Positions 17,038-26,649 of a stretch of DNA of 64,000 bases are shown piece by piece. The stretch lies in contig OZ250161.1 of the NCBI GenBank assembly GCA_965237985.1, positions 1,674,001 to 1,738,000 on the forward strand. The letters run 5' to 3'. The position numbers and the translations under genes were made by a program. Each line of letters begins with the position of its first letter. Within the stretch, counting starts at the first letter, position 1. Origin of the DNA: G965212025 sp965237985 (lineage in GTDB: Bacteria > Pseudomonadota > Gammaproteobacteria > Poriferisulfidales > Oxydemutatoraceae). The notes beneath the pieces are model-generated. The model made no database searches, had not been told where the DNA came from, and worked only from the letters and a program-made list of their open reading frames with translations.

Positions 17038-20000
17038 CTAAGACGTTGCCTCTATCTTGCGTTTGGTTTCTGTAACTGACGAATCGGAGCCGAGCAATTC
17101 AGCACCTACCCGTGCTATTGCCGCCAGCATTATATCTCGTGAGTGATGTTTTGCCGGCAACACGGCACGGATATCCTCCGCCAGTTCCATTACTGTGTCT
17201 ACATCGCAATGTTCAACTTTGAATTCCCCCGCCATTATCTTGGGTGTGCCTGCGATGCCCACGACAAATGCAACAGCATGACGATGGTCTGCACGTCCTT
17301 TGACACGTGCAAACGCTTCGCCGCGATTAAATTGTTGTGCAAGTTCCGCAATCTGAAGGCGTGCCGCATCCAGGTCACGGTCGCCCCAGTCTCTGGTCGG
17401 CTTGTTTGCGGCGAGGCTCGCGATTCCTTCGATGTCCTCTTGCGTGCCGGTAAAACAAGTCAGGTGCGTCGCAAATGCATCGAGACGCAAATCGCCACTC
17501 AGCCCGATTACAGTCCTTGCCCGGTTTGACAACAATTTTCGGCTCTTCTCTGTACTAGTTGCACCTAACTCCGATAATAGTAATGCATCGAGAGTTTTCA
17601 GCATGGCAGGGTAGGCGTTCACGAGTTCTTGTAGGCAAGCGCGAGTGGACTGAACGGTCCCTTCTATGTTGTGTTCGGAAAACTCCTCTGTATTACCTAA
17701 GGCAAATTTCGGCAGGTCGTCAAACAGAAATCTGTATGGATCAGATGCGGATGAAACAATCCCACGAAGTTTTTGTGCGTCCCGACTTATGGTGGTGGTT
17801 CTCTGGGTCCAGACTGGCAGGCTGGTAACGACAGAAACCAAAATTCTGGCGACTTCAAGAGGAGTACCTTTCTCGTTGGCTTCAGCACCATAATATTCAG
17901 CCATAAAGTCTTGTATGCCCGCCAAAACCAGGGACCGAACTCTGTCAAGATTCATCCGGCGTATTTGGACCGCTTCAGGTTCTTGATGCATCCGATCAAC
18001 AAACCATTCATCCAAGTATGGTCGGAATGTTCCATCCAGGTAGAGTGCCAATCGCTCCGTGCGAGACAACAGGTATGCAAGAGCCAGTACTGGTAACAAT
18101 CCGGCACGAACACCATATGGTGCATCCGACCAAACGTCGAAAATATTGGCCAAAGATATTGGTTCAATTTTCGCGTCCTTTAGTAGCCTGTCGGCTGCTA
18201 GCCATAAATTTTTAAGGTTACACGGATCTTTGTCAGCTGGTTCTTGGAATGCAAATCGGTTTCTTTCTTTATCGGTTGTTCGATACAAATTTGTCGCTTC
18301 CAGCACGCTTGTGAATAAGCCGGCCTCGGCAGGGAACCCGGTGAATCCTAATCGTTCTCTACCGTGTTCTTTGACCATTGCGCGCATCAGCAGACGGCGA
18401 GCCGCCACAGCAGTGCTTGACGGTTTGGCGCGGTTCAGCAACTCATTACATATTCGTGGGGCGTATGGGTAGGTTTTTTCAGCAAGATCAGAAACGTAAC
18501 GATGGATTGCCGCCAAGCCATTCAGTTTGATTTTGTGCCCTTCGCTGTACCAAGAGGACACGGACAGGAAGGCATCATTCAGTGCGAATTCCAGTTTATG
18601 TCTGGTGGCATCAAGGCGTGTTTCGACTTCAAGTCGTGCTATGGCATCGCCACTCAATTCCGGACGCTTGCTACGAATTTGCTCCAGCACGGCAAGCTCT
18701 TGCATTAAATCAAGGAGCATGTTGCCGTTCGGAGCAAGCCCCGCCGTCATATTCTTGTTTTTGTACTTTGAAACTTTGCAGAGTAACGCTATCGCTTCAC
18801 GCTCCGACACATCCTTGGATGGAAGTGCGACGACGAAGATGCCGAATGATCCCGTGTTTGGCTGGAACGTCTTCGCACGTGTATCAACTTTGTCTATCGT
18901 GAGGACATCGACATCAACCCAGCGCATTGCGCCTGTTTTATGGTAATGGCGTTTCGCCATGATTGGCCGTAGTGCTGCCAGTTTCTGAATAGTCGCAGAA
19001 TCCAGGGCTATGGTTTGGTTGAGCTCTCTATCAATAGCCGCATCAATTTCAAAGTCGCTACCGGCATGTATAGCGAAGGCTGACAAGTGCCGCCGGTAGA
19101 CAACGATGGACCACCGCATCAAATCCTTGAGCACCTTGTTGCGTGTGGTTCGTGCAATGGTAGGGGTGGCGATGTCCAATACTTCCCGTGAGGCATAAAA
19201 CCCCGTGCGTTCTCGAAACAAGTCGATGAGGGCAATGGTTTTGGCTATCACCAAATGGTCAGTCCTGCCACCGCGAGACTCGCAACGTTCGAAGGCTTCA
19301 AGTGCGGTTGACCAACGATGGCAGTCAGGGGATGCCAAAATAGATGGCTCGAAATTATCGTGCAAATAATCCCACAGCATTGCTGGTAAATAGGTATTTT
19401 CTTTAGTAGCTTGTCTTAGGAAATGCTGAAACGCATGAGGTTCCGAGGAATTCAAGAAACTAAAAATGCTACGCTGGTTCTGCCCAAATCGGCGACGAAA
19501 ACATGGGCCAAGCAAGCAGGCAGTGACCGGATTAAGGGGCCAGCATCCTGCTAAATATACGCTCAGGTTCTTGTCGGTCGTGCCCTTGTTGTTATTGATG
19601 AGATTCGCGAGAGCACACGCTGCCGCCGGCGCTGTTTTCGGAGGCTTCTGTGTTTCAATGGAGCGGGCTAACAGGGCTAACTGCTCATTGGCGGTACTCG
19701 CCAGTGGCATATCTATAAATCGGCCTTGCACCTTCATCCACTTGTCCTGGGTTTGGCGCGCCATGCGATTGGTATATTCGGCAAAGGCTTGGTGCAGGAT
19801 CCCGACGACAATCAAGCGCCGATCACTACGTGAGGCAATTTCTGCGAGTTCCTGCAGAAAGTGAAGATCACCATTACCTTGTCCTGTTTCCTCAAGAATC
19901 TTGCCCATTTCATCAATAAAGATAATTAGTCCTGCATGCTTGGGGCGATTGGCTATACGGATCAAAGTTTCGAGAAGCCTTTCCCCTCCGTCGCTTTTCG

Positions 20001-20427
20001 TATCGATGATTTTCCGGATCAGATTGTCACGCTTGAGTGCTTCCGCAACCAGTTCTGCGCAGTCTTGCTTGCGACCTACAATGGCAAGCGACAGGAAGCC
20101 AAGCCGACCTGTTGGGTTGAGTGCTTTAACAATATCTTTTGCCGAGTCGCCAACCACCGTCATGGCGTAACTGCGTTTTGTTTTGTGTGCAGTTAACAGA
20201 TCTGACAGCGCCACCGCCAAACTAGACTTGCCGCCTCCGATGGGGCCAGTCCAAGTGAACGCCCCATGCCCGGTGTCCTTAACTTGCTGCGACAGCACGA
20301 CCAATGTGTGCGCAAAAGTCGGCGGACAAACGAACCCTTGCAGAGCCAATGGATCATCCAAGTCCATATCGAGTCGAATGGAGCGCTGGAAGCGTCGGCG
20401 AACCTGGACATTGTCTTTCAGACTCAT
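17038..20427 (-). CDS. sspC: Large P-loop ATPase SspC
   Basis: This 1129-residue protein has an N-terminal AAA-like ATPase domain: Walker A GPIGGGKSSLAVALSDLL at residues ~61-78 and Walker B LIIFIDEMGKILEE at ~168-181. Sensor-like segments follow, then a long C-terminal part without recognised catalytic motifs. In SspABCD systems SspC is the ATPase that works with the SspB nickase and SspD to insert single-stranded phosphorothioates. Its start overlaps the sspB stop by four bases (ATGA), indicating translational coupling. The central 2.33 kb is duplicated almost identically at 1159-3489, which could act as a gene-conversion partner. Confidence 0.8.
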   Translation of the reverse strand: MSLKDNVQVRRRFQRSIRLDMDLDDPLALQGFVCPPTFAHTLVVLSQQVKDTGHGAFTWTGPIGGGKSSLAVALSDLLTAHKTKRSYAMTVVGDSAKDIVKALNPTGRLGFLSLAIVGRKQDCAELVAEALKRDNLIRKIIDTKSDGGERLLETLIRIANRPKHAGLIIFIDEMGKILEETGQGNGDLHFLQELAEIASRSDRRLIVVGILHQAFAEYTNRMARQTQDKWMKVQGRFIDMPLASTANEQLALLARSIETQKPPKTAPAAACALANLINNNKGTTDKNLSVYLAGCWPLNPVTACLLGPCFRRRFGQNQRSIFSFLNSSEPHAFQHFLRQATKENTYLPAMLWDYLHDNFEPSILASPDCHRWSTALEAFERCESRGGRTDHLVIAKTIALIDLFRERTGFYASREVLDIATPTIARTTRNKVLKDLMRWSIVVYRRHLSAFAIHAGSDFEIDAAIDRELNQTIALDSATIQKLAALRPIMAKRHYHKTGAMRWVDVDVLTIDKVDTRAKTFQPNTGSFGIFVVALPSKDVSEREAIALLCKVSKYKNKNMTAGLAPNGNMLLDLMQELAVLEQIRSKRPELSGDAIARLEVETRLDATRHKLEFALNDAFLSVSSWYSEGHKIKLNGLAAIHRYVSDLAEKTYPYAPRICNELLNRAKPSSTAVAARRLLMRAMVKEHGRERLGFTGFPAEAGLFTSVLEATNLYRTTDKERNRFAFQEPADKDPCNLKNLWLAADRLLKDAKIEPISLANIFDVWSDAPYGVRAGLLPVLALAYLLSRTERLALYLDGTFRPYLDEWFVDRMHQEPEAVQIRRMNLDRVRSLVLAGIQDFMAEYYGAEANEKGTPLEVARILVSVVTSLPVWTQRTTTISRDAQKLRGIVSSASDPYRFLFDDLPKFALGNTEEFSEHNIEGTVQSTRACLQELVNAYPAMLKTLDALLLSELGATSTEKSRKLLSNRARTVIGLSGDLRLDAFATHLTCFTGTQEDIEGIASLAANKPTRDWGDRDLDAARLQIAELAQQFNRGEAFARVKGRADHRHAVAFVVGIAGTPKIMAGEFKVEHCDVDTVMELAEDIRAVLPAKHHSRDIMLAAIARVGAELLGSDSSVTETKRKIEATS

Positions 20428-21371
20428 GCTACAGCAGTTTTTCGATTGGGTTGGTGAAACGTCCGGTGCAAAAACAACATCGGATCAATATTTCTGGGTT
20501 GGGAGCGACTGATCAGTTGCCGAAGGCCTGCAGTTTCGGACCAGGAAATTGTTCCATCGGTGATTGACTCAAGCTGGGCCGCAAAATCTAAAACGGACTC
20601 TTCGTCCAGTAGGAAGACTCGGCCGGGAGAACCGGGTTTGTAAAACAATGCATCGAGTGACAATGTTTGCACATTTGGGTATGACCTTTGCCAAAATTGG
20701 ACCGTTGCAAACGCAAATAATGTGGGGCTTAGCGTGGGTCTGGGGCTGCGCGCAAATTGATAGCGATCCCGGTGCCCGACTGAACGAAGCAAAGAAAGCT
20801 CTGTCAGAGGACACTCCATGGTGTCCGCCTTGGAACTACTGCGAGTTTTTTCCACGTACGTTCTGATAAAACATTCGACATCACGCTTGACCGTCGCGAG
20901 TGCGACTCTTTTTACTTGTTGTTCGGAACAGAACCGATTTAAAGAGTCAACAAGCAATCCACGGTCGAAGTTTGTGTGCCGACAGTGATTAAATACCCAA
21001 TACCATGTTGTGGTCCTATCAGGTAACGAGGCAAATTGCCAATGTAACAGCCAGAGAGAATTTGAATCTTCCAACCATGGGTCCCATCCATTGTCTGCCA
21101 GCAATGCTCGGCCAAGCGAGGTTGTTGCGCAGGGGACACGACTTTGTTCGCGGTCTTCTTCTAGTATGCCGCTTGCCAGTGCCCAAAAACGCATCGACCT
21201 CACCATGTTTTTTCCAACACCGAATCGTGCGATTGCATCATCGGCACTGAATACGTCCTTGGTGTCTTTATCGTTCCTCTCGCAAGAGTGCACTTCATCG
21301 AAGGCTTTCTTTAGCCATCCATAGCGGAGCGAAAAAGTTTCGTGTCCGGAAAATCGAAATTTGGTGTCGAT
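20424..21371 (-). CDS. sspB: DUF4007 protein, SspB-like nickase; non-canonical start codon
   Basis: The usual start choice (GTG at 21293) would remove conserved DUF4007 sequence. In-frame translation upstream gives DTKFRFSGHETFSLRYGWLK, then the downstream VGKNMVRSMRFWALASGI. Between the preceding in-frame TAG (near 21435) and this motif there is no ATG, GTG or TTG. The best candidate is ATC at 21371-21369, with AGAGG five bases upstream, giving a protein of 315 residues. In Ssp systems SspB is a DNA nickase that opens the strand for sulfur insertion. The gene is first in the leftward operon and divergent from sspA. Either an AUC start is used or the start codon has been mutated. Confidence 0.75.
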   Translation of the reverse strand: MDTKFRFSGHETFSLRYGWLKKAFDEVHSCERNDKDTKDVFSADDAIARFGVGKNMVRSMRFWALASGILEEDREQSRVPCATTSLGRALLADNGWDPWLEDSNSLWLLHWQFASLPDRTTTWYWVFNHCRHTNFDRGLLVDSLNRFCSEQQVKRVALATVKRDVECFIRTYVEKTRSSSKADTMECPLTELSLLRSVGHRDRYQFARSPRPTLSPTLFAFATVQFWQRSYPNVQTLSLDALFYKPGSPGRVFLLDEESVLDFAAQLESITDGTISWSETAGLRQLISRSQPRNIDPMLFLHRTFHQPNRKTAVA

Positions 21372-21487
21372 GAGAGCCTCTGCTTTGTGTATAGTAGGTG
21401 CCTGTCCAAAGTTTAAATACCACCCAATTCTAGTCTAGTTGTGTCGTCATTCGTTTTCAAACTGAGGGAGACAGGCGATTTTTCCTG
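21372..21487. promoter_or_regulatory. Divergent sspA-sspB promoter region
   Basis: The 116-bp space between the divergent desulfurase gene and the sspB operon must carry the promoters of both units. A GGGAG sequence lies about 17 bases before the sspA ATG, a wide spacing. I cannot assign convincing -10/-35 boxes or an operator, and no regulator gene is encoded next to it. Confidence 0.4.
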
Positions 21488-22663
21488 ATGTCCGCCGCAA
21501 AAAATCCGATTTACCTTGACTATCACGCCACCACCCCATTGGACCCGGTGGTAACCGAGGCAATGCGTCCTTGGTGGGAAGAAAAATTTGGCAATCCGCA
21601 CTCAGGCAGTCACTGGTTCGGATGGCAAGCACACGAAGCAGTTGAAGTGGCCAGAGAAAATGTTGCCGGACTCATTGGTGCCGACGTGGGTGAAATCGTG
21701 TTCACATCCGGTGCTACTGAGGCTAACAATATCGCGTTACTGGGGGCTTCCCGGGCTGTTGCCGGCCGGCGTAATCAGATTTTTGTCAGCGCGATCGAGC
21801 ATAGGAGTGTCGCTGAAACGGCAATGGCCTTGGGGAGTACTGGTTGGCAGATTGAAGAGATTCCGGTAGACAAGAACGGCCTGGTAAGGCTTGATGTGCT
21901 GGAAACCATGCTCGGTGATAGAACGGCACTCGTATCGATTATGGCTGTTAACAATGAAATTGGCATTATCCAACCGATAGAACAGATCGGTCACTTGTGT
22001 CATGACGTGGGGGCCTGGTTTCACTGTGACGCTGCCCAGGCGCCGGCAGCAATGTCCATCGATATCCTTGCGTCTCAGATCGATCTTTTGAGTCTTTCTA
22101 GCCACAAAATCTATGGGCCAAAGGGTATCGGCGCTTTATATGTCGATAGCTATGTGTTAAGCCAGCTTCAACCTGTAAGCTATGGCGGCGGTCAGGAGCA
22201 GGGGATTCGTTCTGGTACATTACCCACCCCGTTGTGCGTGGGGTTTGGAATCGCCAGCACGTTGATGAGTGAGCGGCAAAGCGCAGATTTTGCCAGGATT
22301 TTACGGCTTCGCGCACAACTATGGGAGGGCATAGAGAGTCTTGTGCCATGCGCAGTGTTGAATGGCTCGCTTGAATGTCGGCATCCGGGTAATTTGAATG
22401 TCTGTTTCAAGGGTCATGACGCCAGTGCCGTACTTGGCAGTCTACAGCCGACACTTGCGGCATCTACCGGTTCGACCTGTTCGACCGGGGCACCTGAACC
22501 CTCACATGTGCTGACAGCCATTGGTCTTTCTTTGCAAGAAGCCAAAAGTTCAATTCGATTTTGCATCGGACGATTTACCAGCGAAGAAGAAATTGAGCGC
22601 GCTATTCGACTCTTAGAGGAGGCGTTCAAACGGGCGCCCAAGTCAATTCCGCGAACTAAATGA
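21488..22663 (+). CDS. sspA: Cysteine desulfurase (SspA/DndA, IscS/NifS family)
   Basis: This is a 391-residue class-V aminotransferase. It begins IYLDYHATTPLDPVVTEAM, has the family segments FTSGATEANN and MAVNNEIGIIQPI, and the PLP-lysine motif SLSSHKIYGPKGIGALY. The sulfur-accepting Cys lies in ASTGSTCSTGAPEPSHVL. It transfers sulfur from L-cysteine as a persulfide. No iscU or iscA is nearby, while sspB-sspC-sspD are divergently transcribed, so it is the dedicated sulfur donor for DNA phosphorothioation rather than housekeeping IscS. Do not confuse the symbol with stringent starvation protein A. Confidence 0.88.
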   Translation: MSAAKNPIYLDYHATTPLDPVVTEAMRPWWEEKFGNPHSGSHWFGWQAHEAVEVARENVAGLIGADVGEIVFTSGATEANNIALLGASRAVAGRRNQIFVSAIEHRSVAETAMALGSTGWQIEEIPVDKNGLVRLDVLETMLGDRTALVSIMAVNNEIGIIQPIEQIGHLCHDVGAWFHCDAAQAPAAMSIDILASQIDLLSLSSHKIYGPKGIGALYVDSYVLSQLQPVSYGGGQEQGIRSGTLPTPLCVGFGIASTLMSERQSADFARILRLRAQLWEGIESLVPCAVLNGSLECRHPGNLNVCFKGHDASAVLGSLQPTLAASTGSTCSTGAPEPSHVLTAIGLSLQEAKSSIRFCIGRFTSEEEIERAIRLLEEAFKRAPKSIPRTK

Positions 22664-22789
22664 CCAGACGAACTTAGACCAGGTACCGGGCGGCTTTGTA
22701 GTTCTGGCGAATGCCGCGCTAAGGAATGGAGTTTATGTTCTTGTGTCAGGGGGGCTCAGGGTTTTCTGGCGATCTTTAATCTGGTCTGT

Positions 22790-25474
22790 TCAGCCTTTTG
22801 CTTTGCAGTCTTCAAGTGAAATAAAGTGTCCGCCGCTGTTTCGGTAGGCCGAAGGATGGCAGGTGAAGAGTAGAATCTGGTAGTTCTGCGCTGCCCGGTA
22901 GAGGATTGCATTCATGCGTTCGTGCCTTTCTTCGTCCGAGTTCGTCAGGGGGTCGTCGAAGATAACCGTAACCAGTTGCTTTTCAGCGCTAAGCAAGTCG
23001 GCGTAGGCCAGGCGTACCAGCACGGCGAGCTGTTCGCGGGTTCCAATGCTGAGGTTTTCAAAGGTTTCGTGTACATCGTTCCTGTGAATGCCGTTCAATG
23101 CCAGTTCCTCGTTAATGTCGGGAGCGGCGGCAGGTAGCAGTTGTTTCAGGTAGGGGGTCAGTTTGTCGGCCACAGGTTTCGTTACGTACTCTCTGGTGCG
23201 TTGCCGGCTTTCTTGCAGGAGACGATGCAAAAGATCGATGGCTTGGGCTTCGCGTTCGGTTTGCCGAAGTAAATTTTCTACCACAAGGTATGCACTTTCT
23301 GCTTTAGCCTGCTCTTCAGTCATGCCGCGCCTGACCAGCGTATTCAGTTCCACTTTCAAATCGTGCACCGCTCGCTCTAGGTTTTCGCCTCTCTTCCTGG
23401 CCTGTTCCAGAATTTTCTCCTTGCGTTGGGCTTCCAGATCGACTGTTTCCGGATGGGCTTCTTCCAGGGAGTGGTCGAGACGGTCTAGTTCCCGTTCTTC
23501 TTGGCACCATTTCCGTTCTGCCTGTTGAAAACTTTCCTGCAGGTGCGCGTTGTCCTCGCGTTTGCGCTCCTCCTGCAAAATGTCCCGAGTGGCTTCAACC
23601 TGTTTCTTCTTGAAATACAGTTCGATCTTGGCTTCGAGGAGTTGATCGCGTTGCTGTTGCACTTGTTTTTCGCAGCTTTCCAGTTTCTTTTCCGCTCGTT
23701 TTAATAAATTTTGTCGTTTCTGTAGCAGGCGTTTTAAGTCCTGTAGTTCCACTGTTGGGGATATTTCCTCGACTTTGCGGTCACCGTTACCATTCGATTC
23801 TTCCAGGTTTTGTCGCAGCGTTTCGCACTGAACTTTTAAGCTTTCTGTCTGTTTTTCCAAATCAGGGGTGCCAGCCGGGGCCAGTGCCAGAACTCTTTCT
23901 TCGTGAAGGCTGGTTTCCAGAACGAGTGTCTCGCGCTGTTTATGGGCTCGTTCAGCCGTAACCAGACTATCGCTACCTGCTTCTGACAGGATGCTCTGGA
24001 ATTCCCGTTCTGTACTTTCTGCTTCACGCCGCCGCTGGTGCAGCTCATGTCCGCCGGGAATGATTTTCAAGGTGCCTGTTCCCTCGATCTTCAATGATGT
24101 GCTTTCGGTCAGTTGTATCTGGCCGTCTCCAAAGATTGTGGCGTCGTCCAGTTGCACCGAGACATGCTTTTCCAGTCTGTACTCGAGAACAGTGGAGGCG
24201 GAATTCAGTCGTTCTGCGGCCAGCGAACGTCGCCGTTCCACTTTTCTCAAATTGCTGATGACTTTTGAAGTAACGGGTATGGAGTCTCGTCTGGTGGTGC
24301 ACTCGCGTGCCTGTTCTTCAGCTTTTCTGGCTTCCTCCAGGGTTTTCTTCAGGCTCTCCAGCCCGCGAGTTTTTTCTGCCAGTTCGCGTGCATCCCGGGC
24401 AACGCGCAACTGTTGTTCTGAGGCGGAATATTCGTATTGTCGTCTCGTGTGTTCCTGGCGCAGTATTTGCAACTCAGCCTCGATCGGCTCCATTGCTTCA
24501 CGAAGACTTTGTTGCTTCTCTCCGGCTTCTTTTTCCTGGTCTGAATCATCTTGCAGCTTCTCAACCAGTTGCTGGCGTTTTTGTTGTTTTTCTCTTGCCA
24601 GTTCCAGTTCTGCCTGTTTGAGTTCCAGTTTTTTTCGCGCGCTGTTTCGCTGTTCTTTCAGTTCCTGGACCTGTCGTTGCCTGGCCTGTGCCTGTTGCAA
24701 TTCATTTTCTGCCTGAACTGCGGAGTTCTCCTTGTGATAGTCATCCAATTCCTTTTGCTTACTGTTCAGGTAATGGCAACGTTCTTTGTACTCCGTAAGT
24801 TCCTGTTGTGTCTGTTTCAGTTTCTGAGCAAGTTCCTCCTTTTTCTCCTGAAGTTCTTTGTAGCGACCTCGTGGCTCGTTGCGCTTGGTAGTTAAGTATT
24901 GCTCTCTAAGTTCCCGAACACGGTCTAACAATGCTTCGCCCTGTCCGCCGCTCAACAGTTTCTTTACCTCGCTGCCAAAAACCGCCTGCAGGCGGTTGCG
25001 GGCCTGGTCGCTGACTTTAACTGCTTGCCAGGCGTGCGCCTGGTCTACCCAAAGAAGGGATGCCAGTCCTTGCAGTTCTGGTTTACTGACTCCTTTTTTT
25101 GCGTAATCGAAGCCCAGCAACCGGGCCAGATGTTCTTCAGCTTCTGGACCTTCCCATCGTTCCTTGCTGTTGGTCAGTGTGACGATGCATTCCTTACTGG
25201 AAAAGCATTTGCGGAACTGGTATTCCTCATTGTGCAGATCAAATATGAGGCGGACTTCTGGTTGGGCTTTGTTGTTGTTATATGGGCGGCATTTTTTTGT
25301 CACCGGTACACTTTTAGAGCGATCGAACAAGGCGGAGCGAACGGCTCTCAGCAAGGTGGATTTTCCGGCCTCGTTGGCTCCTGTAATGATATTTAGTCCG
25401 GGCTTAAGGGGCGATACCACCATTGGTTTCCGAAACTGTTTGAAGGTCCTTGCTTCGATGGATTTAAACCACAT
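22790..25474 (-). CDS. SbcC/Rad50-like (YhaN-type) SMC ATPase
   Basis: This protein of ~895 residues is read from MWFKSIEARTFKQFRKPMV at 25474, 15 bases after the stop of the partner nuclease gene. A longer in-frame extension to 25714 would overlap that gene and has low-quality sequence. Walker A is ITGANEAGKSTLLRAVRSAL at the N-terminus. A very long Glu/Lys/Gln-rich coiled coil follows, without the Rad50 CxxC hook that I could see. The C-terminal head has the signature LSIGTREQLAVLVRLAYADLL and Walker B VTVIFDDPLTNSDEE. With the upstream metallophosphoesterase it should form an SbcCD/Mre11-Rad50-like DNA-end nuclease, more like YhaN/YhaO than housekeeping SbcCD. Convergent with sspA. Confidence 0.85.
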   Translation of the reverse strand: MWFKSIEARTFKQFRKPMVVSPLKPGLNIITGANEAGKSTLLRAVRSALFDRSKSVPVTKKCRPYNNNKAQPEVRLIFDLHNEEYQFRKCFSSKECIVTLTNSKERWEGPEAEEHLARLLGFDYAKKGVSKPELQGLASLLWVDQAHAWQAVKVSDQARNRLQAVFGSEVKKLLSGGQGEALLDRVRELREQYLTTKRNEPRGRYKELQEKKEELAQKLKQTQQELTEYKERCHYLNSKQKELDDYHKENSAVQAENELQQAQARQRQVQELKEQRNSARKKLELKQAELELAREKQQKRQQLVEKLQDDSDQEKEAGEKQQSLREAMEPIEAELQILRQEHTRRQYEYSASEQQLRVARDARELAEKTRGLESLKKTLEEARKAEEQARECTTRRDSIPVTSKVISNLRKVERRRSLAAERLNSASTVLEYRLEKHVSVQLDDATIFGDGQIQLTESTSLKIEGTGTLKIIPGGHELHQRRREAESTEREFQSILSEAGSDSLVTAERAHKQRETLVLETSLHEERVLALAPAGTPDLEKQTESLKVQCETLRQNLEESNGNGDRKVEEISPTVELQDLKRLLQKRQNLLKRAEKKLESCEKQVQQQRDQLLEAKIELYFKKKQVEATRDILQEERKREDNAHLQESFQQAERKWCQEERELDRLDHSLEEAHPETVDLEAQRKEKILEQARKRGENLERAVHDLKVELNTLVRRGMTEEQAKAESAYLVVENLLRQTEREAQAIDLLHRLLQESRQRTREYVTKPVADKLTPYLKQLLPAAAPDINEELALNGIHRNDVHETFENLSIGTREQLAVLVRLAYADLLSAEKQLVTVIFDDPLTNSDEERHERMNAILYRAAQNYQILLFTCHPSAYRNSGGHFISLEDCKAKG

Positions 25475-25488
25475 GTCGACGTTTCCGA

Positions 25489-26634
25489 TCAGTACCCTGA
25501 GTCCTGGAGTTTCAGTTGTTCCCGGTAGAGTATTCGCAGGGCGAGCGTTGCGTGGACGTGATCTGGGTGCTCGGGGCTGTCCTGAAGCCTGCGCAGGGTC
25601 TCCATTGCATCCAGCACGAAGCCGGTGGCAGCCATGGTGGCAATGTCCTGCTGGCTGGGACGGGAACACAATTGTTCCTCGTTCTGTTGCAAATGGCACA
25701 ACCGTGACTGCCACTTTTCCAGCACATCATCGAGGTGATGGCGTTCCGCAAAATCCGATGTGCCTTGAATCGTCAGTCGCAGCAGGGTGTTTGGGCGCTT
25801 TGCGGGAGAAAACGTTTCTTCCAGGCGGGCATCAAGCATTTCGGCTCCTTTCTCTTCTGCCAGTTCCAGTTCCATTTTGCGCCATCGGTAGTTGCCGACT
25901 GTCAGTTTTTCAATCTGAGGTTCCATTCCAGGTCCCGGCAATTTCACCAGCAAAACATTGCCAGGGTCGTTGTCCTTGAATCGGTCTGGCTCCGGGGTAC
26001 CTGCGTACCAGGTCCGAGCACCAATCTTCATGGTGCCGTGCCAATCACCCAGGGCGAGGTAGTCCAGACGGGCTTTGTCAGCACGGTCGGCGGCGATGGG
26101 GTTCACGGCATCCGCCTCTTCCGGCAGCCGTTCTTGAACGGAGCCGTGTGCCAGACCTACTCGCAGAACGTGCGGAGGCGTATCCTCAGCATCCATGTAT
26201 GCCGTGAGATCGCGTAGCTCATGGCGGCGTTTCAGTGGGGCCGGCAACACACACAGGCGTTTATTGCACAGCATAATGGGTTCTGCCCGCGTTGCCAGGA
26301 TCACCTGTTCCGGCACGATGTTCAGCTTGAGTAAACGGGGCCAGACAGACTGCGAACCTGCCGCGTCGTGGTTGCCGGGCAACAATATCCAGGGACCACT
26401 GTAAGCGGCCAGGGCATTCATGCCTAGACGCAGAGTCTTGTCAGAAACAGAGTTGTCATCGAAAACATCACCTGCGACCAGAACCGCATCAACCTGTTTT
26501 CGTTGGGCAAGGGCGGCCAAGGTAGCGACCGTCTCGAAGCGTTGTGCCCGCAGGTGGGCACCAAGGTCACTGCCCGCCCAGGAAAACGGGGTTCCAAGTT
26601 GCCAGTCGGCGGTATGTAGGATGCGCAGGGTCAT
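25489..26634 (-). CDS. Mre11/SbcD-like (YhaO-type) DNA exonuclease
   Basis: This 381-residue calcineurin-like metallophosphoesterase starts MTLRILHTADWQLG, with metal ligands D and H in motif I. Motif II is DAVLVAGDVFDD and motif III is ILLPGNHDAAG. The later motif is ALGDWHGTMKI, where most SbcD proteins have GHxH. The C-terminal half is a capping region of unknown detail. It is encoded just ahead of the coiled-coil ATPase (14-base spacer), forming a two-gene unit. Known pairs of this kind process DNA ends and hairpins; in a defence island it may degrade invading DNA (inference). Confidence 0.85.
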   Translation of the reverse strand: MTLRILHTADWQLGTPFSWAGSDLGAHLRAQRFETVATLAALAQRKQVDAVLVAGDVFDDNSVSDKTLRLGMNALAAYSGPWILLPGNHDAAGSQSVWPRLLKLNIVPEQVILATRAEPIMLCNKRLCVLPAPLKRRHELRDLTAYMDAEDTPPHVLRVGLAHGSVQERLPEEADAVNPIAADRADKARLDYLALGDWHGTMKIGARTWYAGTPEPDRFKDNDPGNVLLVKLPGPGMEPQIEKLTVGNYRWRKMELELAEEKGAEMLDARLEETFSPAKRPNTLLRLTIQGTSDFAERHHLDDVLEKWQSRLCHLQQNEEQLCSRPSQQDIATMAATGFVLDAMETLRRLQDSPEHPDHVHATLALRILYREQLKLQDSGY

Positions 26635-26649
26635 GTCGGAGTACTGATT

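Noticed and set aside
9137..22663. Canonical DndABCDE-DptFGH system
   Set aside because: DUF4007, the large SspC ATPase and the PLD-helicase do not match DndB, DndE or DptF-H; only the desulfurase, the PAPS-reductase-like and the SMC proteins are shared types.
25475..25714. N-terminal extension of the YhaN-like ATPase
   Set aside because: It overlaps the yhaO-like gene by 226 bp and is low-complexity; the ATG at 25474 starts the conserved domain.
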